NCBI RefSeq assembly: GCF_000196015.1
Contig: NC_007973.1
Span: 2,976,001-3,040,000 of the forward strand
Direction: 5' to 3'
From: Cupriavidus metallidurans CH34
GTDB lineage: Bacteria > Pseudomonadota > Gammaproteobacteria > Burkholderiales > Burkholderiaceae
Length of the DNA: 64,000 nt
This document shows positions 7,756 to 18,253 of this stretch, in pieces; position 1 is the first letter of the stretch; each line of letters begins with the position of its first letter. A program made the position numbers and the translations under genes. Below the pieces are notes generated by a model. That model worked only from the letters and a program-made list of their open reading frames with translations, ran no database searches and was not told the origin of the DNA.

Positions 7756-9837
7756 CTACTCCTTCTTCAGGGCATGCAACGCGCCGAGGCTCTCCGCCAT
7801 CGTCGGCAGGGATACCGTCACCGCGCTGGCCTGGGCCTGCTTGAGCATCGTCAGCACGCCCTGCACGCGGCGCGAACGGGTATCGCAATAGCGCGCGATC
7901 ATGCCCTGCGCGGCGGCGAGGTCGTTCCGGAAGACCGGTTCGTTGCGCGACAGTAGCGCCAGCCGCGCATTGAGCAGGCGCAGCTTGATGTTCTCGCGCA
8001 GGAACCAGCCCTGGTCACCCGAGAGCAGTAGCGCGTTGGTGTCATCGACCTTGCGCACGCGGATCACCTGACCAAGCTCGTCAAGCACGTACGTCCACAG
8101 TCGCGACACCATATTGCCACCCGTCGCGCTGGCAGCCGCGGGCGTCGAGGCGCCCTTCGGCGCGGCCGGTGCCGGCTTGTTGCCCTCGCCAGGCGTGCGG
8201 TCGAGCATCCGCTCGCCCGACAGCAGCGGCAATGAATCGATCTGGTTGATCGCCTCGTCAAGCTTGATCGCCGCCCCGGTCAGGTCGGTATCCGGCACGG
8301 CCTTCATCCGACCGATATCGCGCGCAATAGCGCGGCGAAGCTGGTTGTATTGCGGCTTGTCCGAGCGCGCCAGGCGCGCGTCGGCGCTTTGCAGCGCGGC
8401 CAGCGCCACCTGCACGTTGCCGGTGAGCTGAAGCTGCTGGCCGGCGTTGGTCAGCAACTGCTGGATTTCGGCGATTTCCCAGTCGTCGCGGTTGCGCATC
8501 AGGTCCTGATAGACCTGTTCCAGCGCGGCCTGCTTGTCGCGCGTCTCCGTGATTTGGCCGTCGAGTGCGCCCACCTTGCCCTGCAACGCCTTGACCGTCT
8601 CCTGCGCATCGCGCGACAGCACCCGCGTTTCCTGCACCAGCGTGTCCGCGCTCTGCTGGCGGCGCGCCAGTTCCTGGGTCAGATGCTCGACCCGCATCTG
8701 CAACCACCAGAAGCCCCCGGCAACGGCGACCACCAGCACGGCGACGAGCAGCCACCATGGATTCATTCGGCGCGCGGGTGTCACAAATGCGCCGGACATG
8801 CCGGAACTACCGGGGTTACCGCCCGGATTCGGCGAGGGGGACGTGGTGTCTGTCGTCACGCGTTCGACTTTGGTTGACGTGGGTTCCTTGGGTGCCATTG
8901 GCGCCGGTGTCGGCTCCGGTTCCGGCTGCACGACCACCGGAGCGGGTGCAGGCGATACGGGGGCGGGCGCTGGCGTGGCCGGCCCAGCATAGGCTTCGCC
9001 CCATTGCGTGCATGCGGCCAGCAGCCCGGCATCTCCGGGCGCGGCGGGCAGCACGTGGGCAAATCCCAGCGACTGGGCCTGCGCGGCAATTCTCGCATGT
9101 GGTGCGATGCACTGCATCTGCTTCAGACGTTCGTGTTCCTGAGGCGACAGATGCAAACGCGCCAGCCCGTCCAGGTTGCGCACGGCTTCCGAACTGGTCA
9201 GCAGCCACGCGTACGGCGGCGCATCGGGCTTGAGGCTGTCGCGCACGGCCTGCCATTGCATGCCGCTCGGCTCGGGCAGCGTGCGGCTGTAGGCTTCCAC
9301 GGCTTCGACGGACGCGCCGGCGTCGCGCAGACGATCGGCCAGCCATTCGCGCCCGCCGCTGCCACGGATGATCAGGACCTTGCGGCCGGCAAACGCGCCC
9401 GGCGAGGTGTCGAGTTCGGACCAGAGCGCCTCTGAATCGAAGCGCGCTGCGTCGCCGGCCGTGTCATTACCCTGCGCGCCAGCAGGCGCGATCACGCGAT
9501 ACGCGGGCGGGGTGATACCCCGTTCCGCCAGCGCAACCACGCTCGATGGCCCCACCACGGCCACCGGCACGCTTTCCGGCCACCGGGCTCCGCCCGGGGC
9601 GTTCTGGACCTGAGCAAGGGTGTCCAGTCCATAGGACACCGCGTTCGGGCTCACGAACACCACCAGCGCGTAGTCCTCGATCCGGCCAAGCTCGGCGCGC
9701 AGCGGCACGTCATCGGCCGCGGGCCCGATCGCCAGCAGCGGAAAACTGAGCACGTCGAGACCCGCGGCCTGTAACGCTTCGGTCAGTTGCCGGGACTGCC
9801 CGGCGGGTCGTGTTACTACGACGGTCGGGCGAGGCAT
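7756..9837 (-). CDS. hemDX: HemD-HemX fusion: uroporphyrinogen-III synthase joined to HemX
   Basis: A 693-residue two-part protein. Residues 1 to about 285 are uroporphyrinogen-III synthase (RPTVVVTRPAGQSRQL start, VVFVSPNAV, LIIRGSGGREWL, AWLLTSSEAV), which closes hydroxymethylbilane into the ring. A proline-, threonine- and serine-rich linker (about 285-365) leads to one membrane helix (WWLLVAVLVVAVAGGFWWLQ, about 368-387). The rest is a long coiled-coil HemX domain predicted to lie in the periplasm. In E. coli the two domains are separate genes; the single frame here is open throughout with no sign of a sequencing join. It lies 10 bp after hemC and 5 bp before hemY. Confidence 0.95.
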   Translation of the reverse strand: MPRPTVVVTRPAGQSRQLTEALQAAGLDVLSFPLLAIGPAADDVPLRAELGRIEDYALVVFVSPNAVSYGLDTLAQVQNAPGGARWPESVPVAVVGPSSVVALAERGITPPAYRVIAPAGAQGNDTAGDAARFDSEALWSELDTSPGAFAGRKVLIIRGSGGREWLADRLRDAGASVEAVEAYSRTLPEPSGMQWQAVRDSLKPDAPPYAWLLTSSEAVRNLDGLARLHLSPQEHERLKQMQCIAPHARIAAQAQSLGFAHVLPAAPGDAGLLAACTQWGEAYAGPATPAPAPVSPAPAPVVVQPEPEPTPAPMAPKEPTSTKVERVTTDTTSPSPNPGGNPGSSGMSGAFVTPARRMNPWWLLVAVLVVAVAGGFWWLQMRVEHLTQELARRQQSADTLVQETRVLSRDAQETVKALQGKVGALDGQITETRDKQAALEQVYQDLMRNRDDWEIAEIQQLLTNAGQQLQLTGNVQVALAALQSADARLARSDKPQYNQLRRAIARDIGRMKAVPDTDLTGAAIKLDEAINQIDSLPLLSGERMLDRTPGEGNKPAPAAPKGASTPAAASATGGNMVSRLWTYVLDELGQVIRVRKVDDTNALLLSGDQGWFLRENIKLRLLNARLALLSRNEPVFRNDLAAAQGMIARYCDTRSRRVQGVLTMLKQAQASAVTVSLPTMAESLGALHALKKE

Positions 9838-9847
9838 TGCGGGTTCC

Positions 9848-10852
9848 TCAAGCAGGTCCGGCGGCGGAGTCCGTGGAAAGCGCGGCCAGCACGCCGTCCG
9901 CGCCCTGGGCCAGCAGATCGCCCGCGACGGCGGTTCCGAGCGCTTCGGCGTCGGCTACCGTAGCGACGGGTCCCGTGGCATGGGCACGCACCTGACGCGA
10001 ACCGTCGGGCAGCGCCACGAAGGCGTCGAGTTGAAGACTGGCGTCACGCCAGCGCGCGTGCGCGGCCAGCGGCACCTGGCACGAGCCGCCCAGGCGGCGT
10101 GAGACGGCCCGTTCGGCCGATACGGCGAGCAGCGTGGGCAGATGGTTCAGCGGCGCCAGCCATTCGGCCAGTTCGGGACGATCCGCACGGATCTCGATGC
10201 CCAGGGCGCCTTGTCCGGCCGCCGGCAGCGAGCTTTCCGGCGCAATCAGCGCGCGGATGCGATCGCCCAGGCCCAGTCGCTTGAGCCCGGCCGCAGCCAG
10301 GATGATGGCGCCGTACTCGCCACGGTCCAGCTTGCCCAGGCGCGTATCCAGATTTCCCCGGAGTGGCTTGATCACCAGATGCGGAAAGCGACTGCGCAGC
10401 GCGGCTTCGCGGCGCAGGCTCGAAGTGCCCACCACGGTTCCGGCCGGCATCTCTTCGAGCGAGGCGAATTGCGCCGAAACCAGCGCATCGCGCGGGTCCT
10501 CGCGCTCCATCACCGCCGTCAGCGTGAAGCCTTCGGGCAGCTCCATCGGCACATCCTTGAGCGAGTGAACGGCCAGGTCGGCGCGTCCCTCGGACATGGC
10601 GACCTCCAGCTCCTTCACGAACAGGCCCTTGCCGCCTACCTTGGACAAGGTCCTATCGAGAATTTGATCACCCCTTGTCGTCATGCCGAGAATGGACACA
10701 TCGCAGGAGGGATAGTATTGTTGCAACGCAGCACGAACATGTTCAGCCTGCCACATCGCCAGCCGGCTTTCGCGCGAGGCGATGACCAGCTTGTGCGGCA
10801 TGCTGCTTGACACTGCAGCGGACGAAGAAGACGGATTGGCGGGTGCTTGCAT
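9848..10852 (-). CDS. hemC: Porphobilinogen deaminase (hydroxymethylbilane synthase)
   Basis: The enzyme polymerises four porphobilinogens into hydroxymethylbilane. [19 protein letters not shown] starts the fold, [15 protein letters not shown] carries substrate residues, and [15 protein letters not shown] contains the cysteine that anchors the dipyrromethane cofactor. From the ATG at 10852 it is 334 residues; an in-frame ATG at 10801 ([10 protein letters not shown]) would drop a serine-rich 17-residue extension and match the family better. First gene of the hemC-hemDX-hemY operon, divergent from ppc. Confidence 0.96.
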   Translation of the reverse strand: MQAPANPSSSSAAVSSSMPHKLVIASRESRLAMWQAEHVRAALQQYYPSCDVSILGMTTRGDQILDRTLSKVGGKGLFVKELEVAMSEGRADLAVHSLKDVPMELPEGFTLTAVMEREDPRDALVSAQFASLEEMPAGTVVGTSSLRREAALRSRFPHLVIKPLRGNLDTRLGKLDRGEYGAIILAAAGLKRLGLGDRIRALIAPESSLPAAGQGALGIEIRADRPELAEWLAPLNHLPTLLAVSAERAVSRRLGGSCQVPLAAHARWRDASLQLDAFVALPDGSRQVRAHATGPVATVADAEALGTAVAGDLLAQGADGVLAALSTDSAAGPA

Positions 10853-10976
10853 CCGCGCATGTTAGCACGCAGGCTGGTAGCCTCAGGCCCCTGATAAGCC
10901 GTAAAAGTACGATCCGGCAAGGCTTTGCGGCCGGTCAATATAGAAAAGCTACGAAGCGATAAAGAGGAGATTGTTG

Positions 10977-13900
10977 ATGACGCAGCCTGCTGCGCGCCCC
11001 ACCGGCCGTTCACGCTCTACCGGCCGCAAGTCTGTTACGCCAGCCTCAGGCCAGCTTGACCCCGAAGGCGCATCCCCCAAGACCCCGAAAGCCACGAAAC
11101 CCCGCACCAAAGCGGCAGCCAGGCCAAAGCTCGCTGTCGTGGCCGCCAAGGGCGCCGCCCCAACCGCCGCGGCCACCACTATCCCCGCCCGCCGCACCGC
11201 CGACAAGGACCTGCCGCTGCGCGAGGACATCCGCTTCCTCGGCCGCCTGCTGGGCGACTGCGTGCGCGAGCAGGAAGGCGATGCCGCGTTCGACCTGGTC
11301 GAGACGATTCGCCAGACCGCAGTGCGCTTCCGGCGCGAGAACGACCGCGCCGCCGGCACCGAACTCGACCGCCTGCTGAAACGCCTGTCGCGCGACCAGA
11401 CCAATTCGGTGGTGCGCGCCTTCAGCTACTTCTCGCATCTGGCCAATATCGCCGAAGACCAGCACCACAACCGCCGCCGCCGGGTGCACGCACTGGCCGG
11501 ATCGCCGCCGCAGCCGGGCAGTCTGTCGCGCGCGCTGCAGGCCATTGACGCCGCCGGCGTGACTGGCAAGCAACTTCGCGAATTCCTTGACGACGCGCTG
11601 ATCATGCCGGTGCTGACCGCGCACCCGACCGAAGTCCAGCGCAAGAGCATCCTGGACGCGGAGCGCGAGATCGCGCGCCTGCTGGCCGAGCGCGACCTGC
11701 CAATGACCACCCGCGAGCGCGACCACAACACGGCCCAGCTCCGCGCACGCGTGACCACGCTGTGGCAGACCCGCATGTTGCGGAACACGCGCTTGATGGT
11801 GGTCGATGAAATCGAGAACGCGCTCTCGTACTACCGCACCACGTTCCTCCAGGGAATTCCGCGCCTGATGGCCGAGCTGGAGGAAGACATCGCCGAAGTC
11901 TTCCCGCGCCGTTCCAAGACCGGCGCCACGCCCGCGCCGCTGGCGCCGTTCCTGCAGATGGGCTCGTGGATCGGCGGCGACCGCGACGGCAACCCCAACG
12001 TCACGGCCGAAACCCTCGAGCACGCGGCGCGCCAGCAAGCCACCCTGCTGTTCGACTGGTACCTCGATGAACTGCACGCGCTGGGCGCCGAGCTGCCGCT
12101 GTCGTCGCTGATGGTCGATGCCAGCCCCGAACTGCTGGCGCTGGCCGAAGCCTCACCGGACCACTCCGAACACCGTGCGGACGAACCCTACCGCCGCGCG
12201 CTGATCGGTATGTACGCGCGCCTGGCCGCCACCTCGCAGTTGCTGACTGGCCATGTCGCGCAACGCCATCCGGTGGCCGACGTCGCCCCCTATGAGAACG
12301 CCGAAGCATTCGCGGCCGACGTGCAGATCGTGGTCGATTCGCTACGCACCCATCATGGTGAGGCGTTGGCGCGCGGCCGCGTCGACGCGCTGGTGCGCGC
12401 GATCGCGGTCTTCGGCTTCCACCTGGCCTCGATCGACATGCGTCAGGTATCTGACGTGCACGAGGCCGTGATCGCCGAACTGTTCGCGACGGCCGGCATC
12501 GAGTCCGACTACGCTGCGCTGCCGGAAGCACGCAAGCTGGAGCTGCTGCTGGCTGAACTGCGCCAGCCGCGCCTGCTGACGCTGCCGTGGCACGACTACT
12601 CGGAACAGACACGCAGCGAACTGGCGATCTTCGCGATGGCCCGCGACCTGCGCGCCCGCTATGGCGCCCGCATCGCGCGCAACTACATCATCTCGCACAC
12701 CGAGACGCTGTCCGACCTTATCGAGGTGATGCTGCTGCAGAAGGAAGCCGGCATGTTGCGCGGCACGCTGGGCAGCAAGACCGATCCGGCGCGCATGGAG
12801 CTGATGGTCATCCCGCTGTTCGAAACCATCGAGGATTTGCGCAATGCGGCCGGCATCATGGAGTCGCTGCTGGATCTGCCGGGCTTCGATTCGGTGATCG
12901 CCCACCATGGCGTCGAGCAGGAAGTGATGCTCGGCTATTCGGATTCGAACAAGGATGGCGGTTTCCTGACGTCGAACTGGGAGCTCTACAAGGCCGAACT
13001 GGCGCTGGTGAAGCTGTTCGAGGAACGCCGTGTGAAGCTGCGCCTGTTCCATGGCCGGGGCGGCACGGTGGGTCGCGGCGGTGGCCCGACCTATCAGGCC
13101 ATCCTGTCGCAGCCACCCGGCACCGTGAACGGCCAGATCCGCCTGACGGAACAGGGCGAAATCATCAACAGCAAGTTCGCGAATGCCGAGATCGGCCGGC
13201 GCAACCTGGAAACGGTGATCGCTGCCACGCTGGAAGCATCGCTGCTGCCCACCCAGAACGCGCCGAAGGACCTGGCGACGTTCGAAGGCGTCATGCAACA
13301 GCTGTCCGACCATGCGTTCTCCGCGTACCGTGACCTGGTCTACGAGACCCCGGGCTTCAAGGACTACTTCTTCGCCACGACCCCGATCACCGAGATCGCG
13401 GACCTGAACCTCGGATCGCGGCCGGCATCGCGCAAGCTGATGGACAAGAAGCACCGCCGCATCGAAGACCTGCGGGCGATTCCATGGGGCTTCTCGTGGG
13501 GCCAGTGCCGTCTGCTGCTGCCGGGCTGGTTCGGTTTCGGCAGTGCCGTGCAGGCCCTGCTGGACGCCGCGCCGGACGAGAAGTCGCGCAAGGCCACGGT
13601 GGCCACGCTGAAGCGGATGGTGAAGTCGTGGCCGTTCTTCAGCACGCTGCTATCGAACATGGATATGGTGCTGGCCAAGACCGACCTGGCCGTGGCGTCA
13701 CGCTACGCGGGGCTGTGCGAGGACACCGCGCTGCGCAAGGCCGTGTTCTCACGCATCAGTGCCGAATGGCACCTGACCAGTGACATGCTCGGACTGATCA
13801 CCGGCCGGCAGGAACGACTGGCTGACAACCCGCTGCTGGCGCGCTCGATCAAGAACCGCTTTGCCTACCTGGATCCGCTGAACCACCTGCAGGTGGAACT

Positions 13901-14006
13901 GCTCAAGCGGTACCGGGCCGGCAAGGATGGCGACGACGTGCGCGTGCGACGCGGGATCCACCTGACGATCAACGGGGTGGCGGCCGGGTTGCGTAATAGC
14001 GGTTGA
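10977..14006 (+). CDS. ppc: Phosphoenolpyruvate carboxylase
   Basis: A 1009-residue PEP carboxylase that makes oxaloacetate from PEP and bicarbonate to refill the TCA cycle. Catalytic signatures are in order: [17 protein letters not shown] (about 213), [10 protein letters not shown] (about 333), [12 protein letters not shown] (about 650) and [14 protein letters not shown] (about 690). The C-terminus [11 protein letters not shown] fits the family, whose last residues reach the active site. The ATG at 10977 has a GAGGAG Shine-Dalgarno at 10964-10969; two upstream TTG codons in frame are less likely starts. The first 80 residues are a basic, Ala/Pro-rich extension. Divergent from hemC across 124 bp. 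Confidence 0.97.
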   Translation: MTQPAARPTGRSRSTGRKSVTPASGQLDPEGASPKTPKATKPRTKAAARPKLAVVAAKGAAPTAAATTIPARRTADKDLPLREDIRFLGRLLGDCVREQEGDAAFDLVETIRQTAVRFRRENDRAAGTELDRLLKRLSRDQTNSVVRAFSYFSHLANIAEDQHHNRRRRVHALAGSPPQPGSLSRALQAIDAAGVTGKQLREFLDDALIMPVLTAHPTEVQRKSILDAEREIARLLAERDLPMTTRERDHNTAQLRARVTTLWQTRMLRNTRLMVVDEIENALSYYRTTFLQGIPRLMAELEEDIAEVFPRRSKTGATPAPLAPFLQMGSWIGGDRDGNPNVTAETLEHAARQQATLLFDWYLDELHALGAELPLSSLMVDASPELLALAEASPDHSEHRADEPYRRALIGMYARLAATSQLLTGHVAQRHPVADVAPYENAEAFAADVQIVVDSLRTHHGEALARGRVDALVRAIAVFGFHLASIDMRQVSDVHEAVIAELFATAGIESDYAALPEARKLELLLAELRQPRLLTLPWHDYSEQTRSELAIFAMARDLRARYGARIARNYIISHTETLSDLIEVMLLQKEAGMLRGTLGSKTDPARMELMVIPLFETIEDLRNAAGIMESLLDLPGFDSVIAHHGVEQEVMLGYSDSNKDGGFLTSNWELYKAELALVKLFEERRVKLRLFHGRGGTVGRGGGPTYQAILSQPPGTVNGQIRLTEQGEIINSKFANAEIGRRNLETVIAATLEASLLPTQNAPKDLATFEGVMQQLSDHAFSAYRDLVYETPGFKDYFFATTPITEIADLNLGSRPASRKLMDKKHRRIEDLRAIPWGFSWGQCRLLLPGWFGFGSAVQALLDAAPDEKSRKATVATLKRMVKSWPFFSTLLSNMDMVLAKTDLAVASRYAGLCEDTALRKAVFSRISAEWHLTSDMLGLITGRQERLADNPLLARSIKNRFAYLDPLNHLQVELLKRYRAGKDGDDVRVRRGIHLTINGVAAGLRNSG

Positions 14007-14036
14007 TCCGTCGCTGACATGTGCCGTATCCGCCGG

Positions 14037-14162
14037 TTTTCTCCCTTCTCTCGCAAGCGGGAGAAGGGGCGGGGGAGAGGGTGCGGCGGCCCTGAATGCG
14101 GCTAACGTGCCTTGCACGGCCTGCCCTCTCCCCTGACTCCTCTCCCACGTGCGGGAGGGGGG
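14037..14162. repeat. Intergenic palindromic repeat pair (CTCTCCC / GGGAGAG type)
   Basis: Between ppc and argH lie two hairpins built from CTCTCCC/GGGAGAG blocks. CTTCTCTCGC AA GCGGGAGAAG spans about 14045-14067. GGGGAGAGGG (about 14072-14081) is answered by CCCTCTCCCC (about 14123-14132), and CTCCC-N6-GGGAG follows at about 14142-14157. This style is common as dispersed intergenic repeats in Burkholderiaceae. A fragment of similar sequence (CCCTCTCCCTCTCCCC) appears near 18153-18168 after dctM. No long T-run follows. Confidence 0.7.
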
Positions 14163-14234
14163 AACCGGTCCGCAGCAGTTCTGCCCGCCGCTGGCGATAT
14201 AATCGCCGTTTCCGTTTTCCCGCCCTGCCCCGCC

Positions 14235-15644
14235 ATGACCTCCCAACTAGCCAAGAAAGGCGAAGCCTGGTCCGCCCGCTTCTCCGAACCGATGTCCGAT
14301 CTGGTGAAGCGTTACACCGCGTCGGTCTTCTTCGACAAGCGCCTGGCGCTGTTCGACATCCAGGGCTCGCTGGCCCATGCGGCCATGCTGGCAAAGCAGG
14401 GCATCATCGCCGAAGCCGACCGCGCCGAGATCGAGCGCGGCATGACGCAGATCCGTGGTGAGATCGAGTCCGGCGCGTTCGAGTGGAAGCTGGACCTCGA
14501 AGACGTGCACCTGAACATCGAGGCGCGCCTGACCGCCCTCGTGGGCGACGCCGGCAAGCGCCTGCACACGGGCCGTTCGCGTAACGACCAGGTGGCCACC
14601 GACATCCGCCTGTGGCTGCGCAGCGAGATCGACAGCATCGTCGGCCTGCTGGGCGACCTGCGCGGCGCGCTGCTCGACCTGGCCGAGAAGAACGCCGACA
14701 CGATCCTGCCCGGCTTCACCCACCTGCAGGTGGCCCAACCGGTCACGTTCGGCCATCACCTCATGGCCTATGTGGAAATGTTTACGCGCGATGCCGAGCG
14801 CATGGCCGATTGCCGCCGCCGCGTGAATCGCCTGCCGCTGGGTGCCGCCGCGCTGGCCGGCACCAGCTACCCGATCGACCGCGAGTTCGTGGCCACACAA
14901 CTGGGCTTTGACGGCGTGTGCCGCAACTCGCTCGACGCCGTGTCCGACCGCGACTTCGCGATCGAATTCCTGGCCGCCGCATCGCTGATCATGACGCACG
15001 TCTCGCGCTTCTCTGAAGAACTAGTGATCTGGATGAGCCCGCGCGTCGGCTTCATCGACATCGCCGACCGCTTCTGCACCGGCAGCTCGATCATGCCGCA
15101 GAAAAAGAACCCGGACGTGCCCGAACTGGCCCGCGGCAAGACTGGCCGCGTGTACGGCCACCTGACCGGTCTGCTGACGCTGATGAAGGGCCAGCCGCTG
15201 GCGTACAACAAGGACAACCAGGAAGACAAGGAGCCGCTGTTCGATACGGTCGATACCGTGGTCGATACGCTGCGTATCTTCGCCGACATGGTGCCCGGCA
15301 TCAGCGTCAAGCCGGACAACATGCGCGCCGCCGCGCTGCAGGGCTACGCCACCGCCACCGACCTGGCCGATTACCTGGTCAAGCGCGGCCTGCCGTTCCG
15401 CGACGCGCACGAGGCCGTGGCCCACGCCGTGCGCGCCTGCGACGACCGCCACTGCGACCTGGCCGACCTGACTGTCGAGCAACTGCGCGAAGTCTCGGGT
15501 CTGGGCGACAAGGCCTCGCTGATTGGCGACGACGTACACAGCGTGCTGACGCTCGAAGGCTCGGTGGCATCGCGCAACCATATCGGCGGCACCGCGCCGG
15601 ATCAGGTACGCGCCGCCATCGCCGCCGCACGCAAGGCGCTGTAA
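14235..15644 (+). CDS. argH: Argininosuccinate lyase
   Basis: A 469-residue enzyme splitting argininosuccinate into arginine and fumarate, the last step of arginine synthesis. The superfamily signature [18 protein letters not shown] is at about residue 282, and [17 protein letters not shown] and [16 protein letters not shown] are the other active-site segments. The ATG at 14235 gives [18 protein letters not shown], the family start; the frame is open upstream but falls in repeat sequence. A strong terminator follows. Confidence 0.97.
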   Translation: MTSQLAKKGEAWSARFSEPMSDLVKRYTASVFFDKRLALFDIQGSLAHAAMLAKQGIIAEADRAEIERGMTQIRGEIESGAFEWKLDLEDVHLNIEARLTALVGDAGKRLHTGRSRNDQVATDIRLWLRSEIDSIVGLLGDLRGALLDLAEKNADTILPGFTHLQVAQPVTFGHHLMAYVEMFTRDAERMADCRRRVNRLPLGAAALAGTSYPIDREFVATQLGFDGVCRNSLDAVSDRDFAIEFLAAASLIMTHVSRFSEELVIWMSPRVGFIDIADRFCTGSSIMPQKKNPDVPELARGKTGRVYGHLTGLLTLMKGQPLAYNKDNQEDKEPLFDTVDTVVDTLRIFADMVPGISVKPDNMRAAALQGYATATDLADYLVKRGLPFRDAHEAVAHAVRACDDRHCDLADLTVEQLREVSGLGDKASLIGDDVHSVLTLEGSVASRNHIGGTAPDQVRAAIAAARKAL

Positions 15645-15666
15645 GTTTCGCGTAAGTCTCTGTCGT

Positions 15667-15703
15667 AAAAAAGCCGCTGTGCCGTCAGGCCAGCGGCTTT
15701 TTT
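15667..15703 (+). terminator. Rho-independent terminator after argH
   Basis: AAAAAAGCCGCTG pairs with CAGCGGCTTTTTT around an 11-nt loop, ending in a T-run. The A-run on the other side would let it work on both strands. Confidence 0.92.
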
Positions 15704-15851
15704 GTTTCCCGTTTTCTCCGCCCGGCCAAGCGCGGGAAAGGACAGAAAGAGAAGAAAACCCACGCCATGTCCGCCTGTTAGGACAATCCCCTAGCGCCCT
15801 TACAAATTGTGACAGATACACTATTTGGCGCAAAAACCGGGGAGACAACCC

Positions 15852-16394
15852 ATGAATTACTTGCTTGGTCTGTCACGACAGATCGACAGGTTGAATCAGC
15901 ATACGGGCAGGCTTGCAAACATCATGATCCTGCTGTCGTGTCTGATCAGCGCAGGTAACGCCCTGCTCCGCTACGGCTTCAACCTCAGCGACAACTGGCC
16001 ACTGGAGTTGCAGTGGTACATGTTTGCCATTGCCGTGATGTTCGGTGCGTCGTACACGTTCCAGCGCAATGAGCACGTGCGTGTGGATCTGATCTACGGC
16101 AACGTGTCCGAGCGCGCACAGCACTGGATCGACATCTTCGGCATCGTCGTCTTCCTGCTGCCTTCCACGATCCTGTTCACGTGGCTGTCGTGGGAATCGC
16201 TGTTCCTGCCTTCGTGGCGCATCCTCGAGCAATCGGGCAATTCGGGCGGCCTGCCCCGTTATCCGATCAAGCTCGTCGTGCCCATCGGTTTTGCCCTGCT
16301 CACGCTGCAGGGGATTTCCGAACTGATCAAGCGCTTCGCCGCCCTGCAGGGCCTGCTGCGCATCGAATCGAAATACGAAAGGCCGGTGCAATAA
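15852..16394 (+). CDS. dctQ: TRAP transporter small permease (DctQ family)
   Basis: A 180-residue inner-membrane protein with four predicted helices (near IMILLSCLISAGNALL, WYMFAIAVMFGASYTF, DIFGIVVFLLPSTILFTW and VVPIGFALLTLQGI). NEHVRVDLIYGNV between helices 2 and 3 is the conserved DctQ loop. TRAP transporters use an ion gradient and a periplasmic binding protein to import organic acids or related solutes. The ATG at 15852 sits after GGGGAGA at 15839-15845. Its stop overlaps the dctM start by one base. The loop and partner length suggest the subgroup labelled mannitol/chloroaromatic type; the substrate is unknown. Confidence 0.9.
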   Translation: MNYLLGLSRQIDRLNQHTGRLANIMILLSCLISAGNALLRYGFNLSDNWPLELQWYMFAIAVMFGASYTFQRNEHVRVDLIYGNVSERAQHWIDIFGIVVFLLPSTILFTWLSWESLFLPSWRILEQSGNSGGLPRYPIKLVVPIGFALLTLQGISELIKRFAALQGLLRIESKYERPVQ

Positions 16395-18118
16395 TGATTC
16401 CATTGGAATATATGCCGCCGCTCATGTTCGGCGGCTTGGTGGTATTTATGCTGATCGGGTTCCCGGTCGCATTCTCGCTGTCGGCCGTGGGTCTGGCCTT
16501 CGGCTTCCTGGCCATCGAATGGGGCTACTTCCCCGTGCAGTTCCTGCAGGCCGTGCCAAGCCGCGTGTTCGGCAGCGTGCTGTCCAACGAACTGCTGCTG
16601 GCGATTCCGTTCTTCACCTTCATGGGCGCGATCCTGGAGAAATGCGGACTCGCGGAGGACATGCTCGACTCGATGGGCCAGTTGTTCGGCCCGGTTCGTG
16701 GCGGCCTGGGCTACTCGGTCATCATCGTCGGCTTCATCCTGGGCGCGATCACCGGCACGGTGGCGGCGCAGGTGATCGCCATGGCCATGATCTCGCTGCC
16801 CGTGATGATGCGCTACCGCTACAACATGAAGTACGCCACGGGCGTGCTGGCCGCATCGGGCACGATCACCCAGCTGGTGCCGCCGTCGCTGGTGCTGGTG
16901 GTGCTGGCCGACCAGTTGAAGACCCCGGCCGGTAGCGCCGACGTCGGCAGCATGTACCTGGGCGCGTGGGGCCCGTCGGTGATCCAGATCGCGCTGTTCG
17001 CGCTCTACACCTTCGTGCTGACCCGCATCAAACCAGACTGGCTGCCGCCGGTGCCGGAAGAAGCGCGCACGCTGCGCGGCTGGGCGCTGTGGCGTACCTG
17101 CCTGCGCGGCATCATCCCCTGCGCCGTGCTGATCTTCCTGGTGCTCGGCACGATCATGCTCGGCATCGCCACGCCGACCGAGTCCGGAGCGATGGGCGCG
17201 GTTGGCGCGCTGGTGCTGGCCGTGATCCGCGACAAGGGCTTCAACAAGATCGACCGCAACATCTATCGGCTGGGCCTGTTGGCAACGCTGGTGGCCGCTG
17301 CGGTGGGCGTCTTCGCATTCGGCTCGCATGCGTTCCGCATCCCGCTGGCGATTGCCTACCTTGTGGTGTTGTGGCTCCTGATCCGCGCCGGCCAGCTTAC
17401 CGACCTGCGGCTGCTGATCGTGGATGCCTACCAATCCACCGCGCGCATCACCGCCATGGTCGTGTTCATCCTGATTGGATCCACCTGCTTCTCGGTGGTG
17501 TTCCAGGGCGTGGACGGCGGCGCATGGGTGGAACACCTGTTCACCTCGCTACCGGGCGGCTGGATCGGCTTCCTGATCGTGGTGAACCTGTTCATCTTCT
17601 TCCTGGCGTTCTTCCTCGACTTCTTCGAGATCGCGTTCATCGTCGTGCCGATGCTGGCGCCGGTTGCGGTCAAGGTGCTGGCCCCGGTGGTAGCCGATTC
17701 GATGGGCGGCAACCCCGAAGCCGCCGCCACGGCCGCGCTGGTCTGGTTCGGCGTGATGCTGTGCGTGAACATGCAGACGTCGTTCATGCACCCGCCGTTC
17801 GGCTTCGCGCTGTTCTACCTGCGCGGCATCGCCCCGAAGGAAGTCAAGAGCTCGGACATCTACTGGGGTGCCCTGCCGTGGGTGGGCCTGCAGCTCGTCA
17901 TGGTGCTGCTGGTGATGTTCTGGCCGGGCATGGTGACTGGCCTGCTCGACAAGGGATCGCTCAAACACAGTAATTCCGCCGAGGTCAGTATCCCGCTTGG
18001 CGGACAGGACGATGGCAAGCCCGGGGGGGCGTCCTCGCCCGGCACGCTGGAGTTGCCGAGCGGCGGCGACTCGAGTGAACCGGTGGCGCCTTCGTTCCAG
18101 TTCGAGAAAAGCAAGTAG
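16394..18118 (+). CDS. dctM: TRAP transporter large permease (DctM family), extended form
   Basis: A 574-residue membrane protein, the transport channel partner of the upstream DctQ. Typical DctM segments are present (MFGGLVVFMLIGFPVAFSLS, then LLAIPFFTFMGAILEKCGL, GAITGTVAAQVIAMAMISLP and PTESGAMGAVGALVLAVI). Usual DctM proteins are about 430 residues. The excess here is an insertion with extra hydrophobic helices at about residues 279-339 and a polar, Gly/Ser-rich C-terminal tail from about residue 521. Start ATG overlaps the dctQ stop (TAATG). No dctP binding-protein gene is in the neighbourhood, so the partner must be elsewhere. Confidence 0.93.
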   Translation: MIPLEYMPPLMFGGLVVFMLIGFPVAFSLSAVGLAFGFLAIEWGYFPVQFLQAVPSRVFGSVLSNELLLAIPFFTFMGAILEKCGLAEDMLDSMGQLFGPVRGGLGYSVIIVGFILGAITGTVAAQVIAMAMISLPVMMRYRYNMKYATGVLAASGTITQLVPPSLVLVVLADQLKTPAGSADVGSMYLGAWGPSVIQIALFALYTFVLTRIKPDWLPPVPEEARTLRGWALWRTCLRGIIPCAVLIFLVLGTIMLGIATPTESGAMGAVGALVLAVIRDKGFNKIDRNIYRLGLLATLVAAAVGVFAFGSHAFRIPLAIAYLVVLWLLIRAGQLTDLRLLIVDAYQSTARITAMVVFILIGSTCFSVVFQGVDGGAWVEHLFTSLPGGWIGFLIVVNLFIFFLAFFLDFFEIAFIVVPMLAPVAVKVLAPVVADSMGGNPEAAATAALVWFGVMLCVNMQTSFMHPPFGFALFYLRGIAPKEVKSSDIYWGALPWVGLQLVMVLLVMFWPGMVTGLLDKGSLKHSNSAEVSIPLGGQDDGKPGGASSPGTLELPSGGDSSEPVAPSFQFEKSK

Positions 18119-18187
18119 CTGGATTGAAGTGGGGTTGGAGGGTGATGCGCTGACCCTCTCCCTCTCCCCACAGATCACGCAAGACAC

Positions 18188-18225
18188 AAAAAACCCCCGG
18201 CCTCACGGCACGGGGGTTTTTGTTT
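18188..18225. terminator. Bidirectional terminator between dctM and the decarboxylase gene
   Basis: AAAAAACCCCCG and CGGGGGTTTTTG form a stem around about 12 nt, with an A-run on one side and a T-run on the other. It lies between convergent genes and can serve both. Confidence 0.9.
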
Positions 18226-18253
18226 GGATCGAATGAAGCCTTGCTGTGAAGCC

